Of a stretch of 39,388 nt of DNA, positions 33,618-39,388 are shown one piece after another (the first letter of the stretch is position 1; the number at the start of each line of letters is the position of its first letter). The notes below the pieces were generated by a model. It ran no database searches. It was not told the DNA's origin and saw only the letters and a program-made list of their open reading frames with translations. Location of the stretch: assembly GCA_030653175.1 (NCBI GenBank), contig JAURZV010000076.1, positions 1 to 39,388 on the forward strand, written 5' to 3'. Source of the stretch: Methylobacter sp. (lineage in GTDB: Bacteria > Pseudomonadota > Gammaproteobacteria > Methylococcales > Methylomonadaceae). A program made the translations under genes and the position numbers.

Positions 33618-35176
33618 AAATTCGCGCACAAATAGGTATGGTGTTAAATCTGGACAAGTGTATCGGCTGTCACACCTGCTCCATTACCTGCAAAAACGTC
33701 TGGACCTCGCGTAAAGGTGTTGAATATGCGTGGTTTAATAATGTCGAAACCAAGCCAGGGGTAGGTTTTCCGCAGCAGTGGGAAAACCAGGACAAATGGA
33801 ACGGCGGTTGGGTACGCAAAATCAATGGCAAAATAGAACCTCGTCAAGGCGGCAAACGCCAGATATTGCGTAACATTTTCGGCAACCCCGATTTGCCTGA
33901 AATTGACGATTATTACGAACCGTTCGATTTCGATTACCAGCATTTACATACTGCCAAGGAATCCAAAAATCCGCCTACTGCGCGTCCGTATTCGGTGATT
34001 ACCGGTGAGCGCATGGAAAAAATCGAAGGCGGGCCGAACTGGGAGGAAATTCTGGGCACGGAATTTTCATCGCGTTCGCGCGATACCAACTTCGACAACA
34101 TTCAAAAAGACATGTACGGTGAATTTGAAAACACCTTCATGATGTATTTGCCGCGTTTATGCGAACACTGTCTTAACCCGACTTGCGTAGCAGCCTGTCC
34201 CAGCGGCTCGATCTACAAGCGCGAAGAAGACGGCATTGTGTTAATCGACCAGGATAAATGCCGCGGCTGGCGCATGTGCGTTTCCGCCTGTCCGTACAAA
34301 AAAATCTACTACAACTGGGAAACCGGAAAATCGGAAAAATGCACGTTCTGTTACCCGCGCATCGAAGCGGGCGAGCCTACGGTTTGCTCGGAAACCTGCG
34401 TCGGGCGGATTCGTTATTTAGGCGTATTGCTGTATGACGCCGACCGTATCGAAGAGGCGGCCAGTTGCGAGAACGAGCAGGATTTGTATCAGCAGCAGCT
34501 GGACGTTTTCCTCGATCCTTTTGATGAAGCCGTGATACGCGATGCGCGAGAGGCAGGCATTCCCGAATCATGGCTAACAGCGGCGCAGGAATCGCCGGTT
34601 TATAAAATGGCGATAGACTGGAAAGTGGCGTTTCCGCTGCATCCTGAATTTCGCACCCTGCCGATGGTCTGGTACGTGCCGCCGCTATCACCGATACAAT
34701 CGGCGGCGGAAAACGACCAAATCGGCATGGATGGCGACATTCCTGACGTGCGATCCTTGCGTATTCCGGTACAGTATTTGGCCAACTTACTGACAGCGGG
34801 CAAAGAAGAACCGGTCGTATTGGGCTTGGAACGGATGTTGGCGATGCGAGCCTATATGCGCAGCAAAACCGTCGATGGGATGGTCAATGCCGAGGTACTG
34901 GAACGTGTCGGTTTGACCCGGTTGCAAGTCGAAGAAATGTACCGCTACATGGCAATTGCCAATTACGAAGATCGTTTTGTGATTCCAACCAGCCATCGTG
35001 AATATGCCAGTTCCACCTTTGATGCTTACGGCGAGCAAGGCGGCTGCGGTTTTAGTTTCGGCAGCGGATGTTCTACGGGCAATACTGAGACCAATCTGTT
35101 TGGCGGCAACAAGAAGCCTCAGCGGACAAGCGGCATTCCAATCAAGATTCCTATTAAAGTGGAACCGGCAAAATAA
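33614..35176 (+). CDS. narH: Respiratory nitrate reductase beta subunit NarH
   Basis: The iron-sulphur electron-transfer subunit, 520 residues, close to the E. coli length. Cluster motifs appear in order: CIGCHTCSITCKNVW near residue 16, CEHCLNPTCVAACPSG near 184, CRGWRMCVSACPYKK near 217 with the Trp in place of a Cys that makes the [3Fe-4S] cluster, and CTFCYPRIEAGEPTVCSETC near 244. It starts within the narG stop codon (ATGA overlap) after GAGAAG. It passes electrons from NarI haem to NarG. The gap to narJ is unusually long at 242 bp. Confidence 0.97.
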   Translation: MKIRAQIGMVLNLDKCIGCHTCSITCKNVWTSRKGVEYAWFNNVETKPGVGFPQQWENQDKWNGGWVRKINGKIEPRQGGKRQILRNIFGNPDLPEIDDYYEPFDFDYQHLHTAKESKNPPTARPYSVITGERMEKIEGGPNWEEILGTEFSSRSRDTNFDNIQKDMYGEFENTFMMYLPRLCEHCLNPTCVAACPSGSIYKREEDGIVLIDQDKCRGWRMCVSACPYKKIYYNWETGKSEKCTFCYPRIEAGEPTVCSETCVGRIRYLGVLLYDADRIEEAASCENEQDLYQQQLDVFLDPFDEAVIRDAREAGIPESWLTAAQESPVYKMAIDWKVAFPLHPEFRTLPMVWYVPPLSPIQSAAENDQIGMDGDIPDVRSLRIPVQYLANLLTAGKEEPVVLGLERMLAMRAYMRSKTVDGMVNAEVLERVGLTRLQVEEMYRYMAIANYEDRFVIPTSHREYASSTFDAYGEQGGCGFSFGSGCSTGNTETNLFGGNKKPQRTSGIPIKIPIKVEPAK

Positions 35177-35223
35177 GGAATCATTATGTTTACACTAAAA
35201 GTAGATTTATCGTTTCTACAAGC

Positions 35224-35410
35224 ACGCTCTCGTTCCCACGCAGCGCGTGGGAATGCAGTTAAAGGCGCGCTGCGCCGCGAGTCATGGTCAGTATATAGAA
35301 ATGTACATCGTACAAATACGGGACGCAGCGCGTGGGAACAAGAGTATCAAGGTATTCCCACGGGGACTGTGGGAACGATAAGACGCTGGAGCGTGGGAAC
35401 GATACAACAG
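35224..35410. repeat. REP-like array between narH and narJ (TTCCCACGC type)
   Basis: Several copies of the TTCCCACGC/GCGTGGGAA half-site: a perfect hairpin TTCCCACGCAGCGCGTGGGAA (35235-35255, last base omitted here in some copies), then GACGCAGCGCGTGGGAAC, ATTCCCACGGGG with CTGTGGGAACG, and CTGGAGCGTGGGAACGA just before the narJ ribosome-binding site. The family is the same as the outer arms at 14567-14806. Confidence 0.8.
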
Positions 35411-35418
35411 GAGCTAAA

Positions 35419-36129
35419 ATGAGCGTGCAAACATTAAAAGTTCTATCGCTACTGCTGAGTTATCCCGAAACCGAGATGCTGGCAGCTTTGGACGAAATGG
35501 CCGCGGTCGTCGAACAGGAAAACCTGTTGCAGGAGGATCATAAAAAATCCGTACTGGCGCTGATTGATTCTTATCGCGGCGTAGACCTGCTGGATAGCCA
35601 AGAGGATTATGTGGCGTTATTCGACCGGGGACGGTTTTTGTCGCTGCATATTTTCGAGCATGTCCACGGCGAATCCCGAGACCGGGGGCAGGCCATGGTC
35701 AACCTGCTGCAAATGTACGAAGCGCACGGCTTTGAAATGTCCACCCATGAACTGCCGGACTACATCCCGTTATTTCTGGAGTTTCTCTCGCAACAGGAAC
35801 AGGCCGAAGCGGTGCAGTTACTGCACGATGCGATGCCGGTGTTAAGTTTGCTGGGCGCACGGCTTACCGAACGCGGCAGCGAATTTAGCGCAGTTTTCGA
35901 TGCACTGGCAGGCTTTGCAGGCGAACCCGAAGCGCTGGAAGAAATCCGTCAGCAAGCCGCCACCGAAGGCGAGGATGAAACCCTGGTCAACATGGATGAA
36001 ATCTGGGAAGAAGAAGCCGTCAGTTTTATGGGGGCAGGGGATACTTGCAAAAGCCAAACCCCCGCAGTCAGCCCAATCACTATCACGCCGCGCGATCAGC
36101 TTATAAAATCGCAAAATCGTTCTCTTTAG
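35419..36129 (+). CDS. narJ: Nitrate reductase assembly chaperone NarJ
   Basis: A 236-residue NarJ-type chaperone that binds NarG and aids molybdenum cofactor insertion. It begins with the typical LKVLSLLLSYPETEM, has FDRGRFLSLHIFEHVHGESR DRGQAM in the centre (the signature helix of the TorD/NarJ family) and LPDYIPLFLEFLS. The start at 35419 is fixed by CAGGAG five bases upstream; the open frame runs further upstream only through repeat DNA. It ends 12 bp before narI. Confidence 0.94.
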   Translation: MSVQTLKVLSLLLSYPETEMLAALDEMAAVVEQENLLQEDHKKSVLALIDSYRGVDLLDSQEDYVALFDRGRFLSLHIFEHVHGESRDRGQAMVNLLQMYEAHGFEMSTHELPDYIPLFLEFLSQQEQAEAVQLLHDAMPVLSLLGARLTERGSEFSAVFDALAGFAGEPEALEEIRQQAATEGEDETLVNMDEIWEEEAVSFMGAGDTCKSQTPAVSPITITPRDQLIKSQNRSL

Positions 36130-36141
36130 AAGGAGTCAATC

Positions 36142-36819
36142 GTGGATTATCTCAATACCTTACTATTCGGTTATTACCCCTATATCGCCATCAGCGTATT
36201 TTTCATCGGCAGTCTGGCGCGTTATGATCGTGATCAATACACTTGGCGCACCGGTTCCAGCCAATTTCTGCGGGCCAAGGAATTAAGGCTGGGCAGCAAT
36301 TTGTTTCATATCGGCATCTTGTTGCTGTTCGTCGGGCATTTCGTCGGCCTGTTGACGCCGCCTGCGGTTTATCATGCCTTGGGCCTGTCAACGTCTGCCA
36401 AGCAAATCCTGGCCGTTATTGCGGGCGGTGTTTTCGGCGGCGTGTGTTTAAAAGGCATCATCATCCTGATACGCCGTCGCCTGACCGATGCCCGCATTCG
36501 CGCCACCAGCAGTCGCATGGATATTTTCATTTTGCTGCTGATTGGCGCACAGCTGGTGCTGGGTCTGCTGACCCTGCCTATTTCGCTTTATCACTATGAC
36601 GGCGCCAATATGTTGCTGCTGGCGGAATGGGCGCAACGCATCGTGACTTTTCGTAGCGGTGCGGCGGATCAAATCAGCGAGATCGGTTTCATCTTTAAAT
36701 TGCATTTGTTTTTAGGGCAGACCTTGTTTCTGGTTTTTCCGTTCAGTCGATTGGTGCATGTTTGGAGCGTTCCGCTGGGCTATGTCACGCGTCCTTATCA
36801 AGTCGTTCGTAGACGTTAA
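36142..36819 (+). CDS. narI: Respiratory nitrate reductase gamma subunit NarI (cytochrome b)
   Basis: The membrane dihaem subunit, 225 residues with five membrane segments. It oxidises quinol at the periplasmic side and feeds NarH. Haem ligand histidines are in NLFHIGILLLFVGHFVGLL (TM2) and in LHLFLGQTLFLVFPFSRLVH (TM5), as in E. coli NarI; the N-terminal YYPYIAISVFFIGSLARYD and QFLRAKELRLGSN are typical. A GTG start follows AGGAG by six bases. Last gene of the narGHJI set before nirK. Confidence 0.96.
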   Translation: MDYLNTLLFGYYPYIAISVFFIGSLARYDRDQYTWRTGSSQFLRAKELRLGSNLFHIGILLLFVGHFVGLLTPPAVYHALGLSTSAKQILAVIAGGVFGGVCLKGIIILIRRRLTDARIRATSSRMDIFILLLIGAQLVLGLLTLPISLYHYDGANMLLLAEWAQRIVTFRSGAADQISEIGFIFKLHLFLGQTLFLVFPFSRLVHVWSVPLGYVTRPYQVVRRR

Positions 36820-36821
36820 TG

Positions 36822-36881
36822 GTAGGGGGCGTGCCGTGCGCGCCTTCTCTGTGATTCTTTGGCGCGCATGGCACGCCCTAC
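36822..36881. repeat. Inverted repeat between narI and nirK (GTAGGGGGCGTGCC type)
   Basis: Left arm GTAGGGGGCGTGCC then GTGCGCGCC, right arm GGCGCGCATGGCACGCCCTAC. It fills the gap between narI and nirK, starts right after the narI stop, and could form a stable transcript hairpin that separates the two. Confidence 0.85.
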
Positions 36882-36931
36882 GTTAAGTAACGAGCATGAC
36901 CCAGCTAGCCCATCACTCAAAAGGCAAAATC

Positions 36932-38143
36932 ATGAACAAAACATCCAGGTTGCTATCGCTGGCAATAGCACTGAGCAGCTTGATCACCGGCTGCTCCGAC
37001 GAAGCACAAAACAAAGCGGAACTTGGAAAATACGCCGCTGTTCAGGCCGAGAAGACAAAACATCAAGCGATGCCGGCAGAAGAAACCGAACACCCAAGTG
37101 GCGAAATGCAGCATTCCATGCCGATGTCCTCCGGATCAGTGGAGACTCATCAAAGCGGTATGGACGAAATCGGCCGCCGTGCCGATGATTTACCGGCTCC
37201 CTTGAACAGAACTCAACCTCAACTGGTCAGCGTCGATCTTTATACCGACGAACGGGTTGCCGAAATGATGCCCGGCGTGACCTATGAATACTGGACCTAT
37301 AACGGCAAGGTGCCGGGGCCGTTTATCCGCGCCAGGGTGGGCGATCAGGTGGAAATACACCTGAATCACGGCAAACCGGGTGCTGCGGGCGAGGCCCATA
37401 GCGAACATACCTCGACTCAACATGCCGCAGCCGGGCACTCGGCGCATTCTATCGATCTGCATGCAGTGGTCGGTCCCGGTGGCGGTGCACCGTTAATGCA
37501 AGTTGAGCAAGGCGAAGAAAAAAGTTTCCGCTTTAAAGCCGCGCATCCGGGCATTTATGTTTATCACTGCGCCAGTCCGCATGTGCCGACCCATATCGCC
37601 AACGGTATGTACGGCATGATACTGGTGGAACCGGAACAGGGTCTGGCAAAAGTAGACCGCGAGTTTTACGTGATGCAGGGCGATTTTTACACTGGCGGCA
37701 AGTACGGCGATAAAGGCCTGCAAGCGTTCAGCAAGGAAAAAATGCTGGCCGAAAAGCCCGAGTATTTTCTATTCAACGGCCGGGTCAACTCACTCAGAGG
37801 GGATCGGGCTTTAAAAGCCAAAGTGGGTGAAAAAATCCGCCTGTTTGTCGGTGTCGGGTCGCACGTCGCGTCTAATTTCCATATCATCGGGGCCATTTTC
37901 GACAGCCTGTATCCAGAAGGCGCGATCATGAACCCGCCGCTGAAAAACGTCCAGACTACCGTCATAGCCCCGGGTTCTGCGGTGATGATTGAATTTACCG
38001 CCGAAGTGCCCGGCAAATATCTGCTGGTAGATCACAGCCTGCCACGCGCCATCGATAAGGGCGCGCTGGCTGAGTTGGTCATAGAAGGGGCGGCACAGCC
38101 GGAACTTTATCAGCAGGCTAGTCGTAATAATGTAGCGCGGTAG
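36932..38143 (+). CDS. nirK: Copper nitrite reductase NirK, predicted lipoprotein with His/Met-rich regions
   Basis: NirK reduces nitrite to nitric oxide. From the ATG at 36932 it has 403 residues; AAGGC precedes it. The signal peptide ends in a lipobox (I-T-G-C21), so the mature protein should be lipid-anchored. Copper ligands fit the two-cupredoxin fold: H172-S-I-D175-L-H177 (type 1 His, catalytic Asp, type 2 His), H212-C213, H221 and M226 (VPTHIANGM), H317 region (SNFHIIGAIFD) and H368 (VDHSLP). Two unusual parts are a His/Met-rich linker (about 45-85, e.g. MQHSMPMSSGS) and a His-rich insertion at about 145-171 (GEAHSEHTSTQHAAAGHSAH) next to the first copper motif. The stop codon lies within a family C repeat. 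Expected to work downstream of NarG; no nor genes are in the window. Confidence 0.95.
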   Translation: MNKTSRLLSLAIALSSLITGCSDEAQNKAELGKYAAVQAEKTKHQAMPAEETEHPSGEMQHSMPMSSGSVETHQSGMDEIGRRADDLPAPLNRTQPQLVSVDLYTDERVAEMMPGVTYEYWTYNGKVPGPFIRARVGDQVEIHLNHGKPGAAGEAHSEHTSTQHAAAGHSAHSIDLHAVVGPGGGAPLMQVEQGEEKSFRFKAAHPGIYVYHCASPHVPTHIANGMYGMILVEPEQGLAKVDREFYVMQGDFYTGGKYGDKGLQAFSKEKMLAEKPEYFLFNGRVNSLRGDRALKAKVGEKIRLFVGVGSHVASNFHIIGAIFDSLYPEGAIMNPPLKNVQTTVIAPGSAVMIEFTAEVPGKYLLVDHSLPRAIDKGALAELVIEGAAQPELYQQASRNNVAR

Positions 38144-38222
38144 GATGGGTAGAGCAACGCGAAACCCATCGCATTGGCGTTTGATTATGATGGGTTTCGG
38201 CTATGCCTCTACCCATCCTACC
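38136..38222. repeat. Palindromic repeat, family C, overlapping the nirK stop
   Basis: Starts GCGCGGTAGGATGGGTAGAG, continues GAAACCCATCGCAT, and ends GATGGGTTTCGG and CTCTACCCATCCTACC. The first bases are shared with the 11033 copy (GCGCGGTAGGATGGGTAG), so the last NirK codons and the TAG are part of the repeat. Confidence 0.88.
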
Positions 38223-38298
38223 AAGCGGGCTTAATAAAAAAATTGCGTACAGGGATTATTTCTTTTTAAATCCATGCAGCATCGCTCTGGCTAGCGCT

Positions 38299-38350
38299 GT
38301 AGGCCGTAATAAGCTTGTTGAGCGAGAGTGAAAACAGGCGTTTCCGGCAT
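38299..38350. repeat. Partial family D repeat
   Basis: GTAGGCCGTAATAAGCTTGT followed by AACAGGCGTTTCCGGCA resembles half of the family D palindrome (compare 29352-29462). It abuts the 3' end of the outer-membrane factor pseudogene. Confidence 0.7.
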
Positions 38351-38355
38351 TACTG

Positions 38356-39258
38356 CTACGATAGCCGCGCGGTTTCCCAGCCGCCGCCTAGCGATTTGTA
38401 TAACGCAATCATTACTGGAAAGCTGGGATTCGCTGGAGACCAAGCTGCTCTGAGCTTGGTAAAGCGCCGTTTGGCTAGTTAATACATCAAGAAACGCGGT
38501 CAAACCCTTTTGATAACGTTCATTGGCTAATTGAACGGCCAGTTGATTAGCGGCAACGGCTTTTGCGAGTGCTTTGTACCGTTCCTGTTCCTTGCTATAA
38601 GCGATTAGCGCATCTTCCACTTCCTTAAAAGCCGATAAAACCGTGGACTGATAGGTCAGGAAGACTTGCTCGAATTGCGCTTTTTTGCTCCTGATATTGG
38701 CGTTCAGTTTTCCCCAGTTGAAAATTGGCATTGTTAGTCAAGACGCTGCCGACCATGATTTTCCGAGCGGCGTGAAGTCGGTGATGGTTGTGTTCTGCAA
38801 GCCGATGAACGCAGCCAGATTGATTTTCGGGTAAAGCTCGGCAATTGCAACGCCAACGGATGCGTTGGCGACGGCCAGTTGCCGTTCGGCACGGCGAATG
38901 TCCGGTCTGCGCTGTAATAATTCGGACGGGAGGTTGGTTATCATCTTAGTGGCAATGGTTGGGATAATGCCCTGCTGATCAAGCTGAATGGCTAGCGCGA
39001 CGGGCTCTTTGCCGAGCAATACGCTGAGTGCATGTATCGATTGCTTGACTAGCGTTTCATAGTTCGGCAATTGCGCCTCTGTCGTGGCAGCCTGGGCTTG
39101 TGCCTGCGCCACTTCCAGCATACTCGCAAGCCCGGTCTGTTGTCGGATTTGAGTCAGCTGTTGGGTTTCCTGTTGTGCATGTAAATTTTCACGGGTTATT
39201 ACTATCAGCCGTTGATTGGCGCGCAGCTCAATGTAGTTGCGGGCGACAGCCTCCTAGG
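38356..39258 (-). pseudogene. TolC/NodT-type outer-membrane efflux factor, truncated and broken
   Basis: The minus strand encodes the C-terminal two thirds of an RND-type outer-membrane factor: EAVARNYIELRANQRLIVIT (from 39258), LPSELLQRRPDIRRAERQL, VGVAIAELYPKINLAAFIG, then GKSWSAAS followed by an in-frame TGA (38738-38740), LTMPIFNWGKLNANI and QLANERYQKGLTAFLDVL. Near 38410 the frame shifts: the natural end IALYKSLGGGWETARLS stops at 38356, while the uninterrupted frame runs on to 38291. The 5' third, including signal peptide, is missing and replaced by unrelated AT-rich DNA beyond a 24-bp palindrome. Three lesions make it a pseudogene. It might once have served an RND pump such as that at 11157. 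Confidence 0.85.
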
Positions 39259-39388
39259 AGGCTGTCGGATTATGCCTCACTAAAAATACTAAGTCATTGA
39301 AATATATATAAACTATTTTTTATAACGAAAAGCAATAAAAAATTAATTTATTTTAAAATCAATATGTTATGTGGCTGTGATTTTTAAA
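39244..39388. mobile_element. Probable insertion-sequence end (element continues outside window)
   Basis: A perfect 24-bp palindrome (39244-39267; half CGACAGCCTCCT) marks the breakpoint of the outer-membrane factor gene. Beyond it the sequence becomes AT-rich and unrelated to that gene (TCGGATTATGCCTCAC then many A/T). Gene disruption plus composition change suggests an IS end, with its transposase beyond 39388. Not provable from the window. Confidence 0.4.

Noticed and set aside
35186-35422. 78-codon frame with a fair ribosome-binding site between narH and narJ as a separate small gene.
   Set aside because: Beyond the first ten or so codons, which resemble the narJ start, it reads only REP half-sites, and it overlaps the true narJ start.

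Overview
The window looks like a piece of a gammaproteobacterial chromosome. The gene set (recR-ybaB-dnaX-4.5S RNA block, BepA-like protease, TonB receptor, narGHJI with a double NarK and a copper nitrite reductase) and the many intergenic palindromic repeats resemble Methylococcales-type methanotrophs. That assignment is an inference from content; no methane-oxidation gene lies in the window.

Layout. 1-2073: debris of mobile elements: a frameshifted DDE transposase remnant, the C-terminal part of a large serine recombinase (minus strand), and an integron-integrase-like tyrosine recombinase lacking its N-terminal domain, the last two joined head to head. 2188-5400 (minus): HIT protein, recR, ybaB, dnaX and the 4.5S SRP RNA. 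5667-9884: a divergent cluster of a GNAT-C39 peptidase fusion plus an M14-type DUF2817 hydrolase (minus, translationally overlapping) against a RimK-type ATP-grasp ligase with an N-terminal RLAN domain (plus); this probably makes or trims a small peptide or amino-acid conjugate, and is the least understood system here. 9991-10643: a REP-associated transposase (RAYT) flanked by two matching REP palindromes. 11157-15208: an HME-type RND pump overlapping an alpha/beta-hydrolase pseudogene that is split by a nested palindromic element. 15236-19140: a coiled-coil protein, an isopropylmalate/isocitrate dehydrogenase-family enzyme, a GDT1-family Mn/Ca transporter and a ZIP transporter. 19358-21682: a TonB-dependent receptor. 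22353-25916 (minus): BepA-like protease, then a tight three-gene operon of CheY-like receiver, CheC-like phosphatase and PAS-GGDEF diguanylate cyclase. 26604-38143 (plus): a two-domain NarK nitrate/nitrite transporter, NarGHJI and the lipoprotein nitrite reductase NirK, giving nitrate import, reduction to nitrite, and reduction to nitric oxide. 38356-39258: a broken TolC-type outer-membrane factor gene, truncated next to what may be the end of an insertion sequence.

A striking general feature is at least eight families of short palindromic repeats. They fill nearly every intergenic gap, nest in one another, and in several places enter genes: an in-frame block inside the GNAT domain, a repeat-derived C-terminal tail on NarG, a repeat that supplies the NirK stop codon, and a repeat array separating narH from narJ. 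These calls come from reading the sequence and translations; family names rest on recognised motifs, not on database searches.
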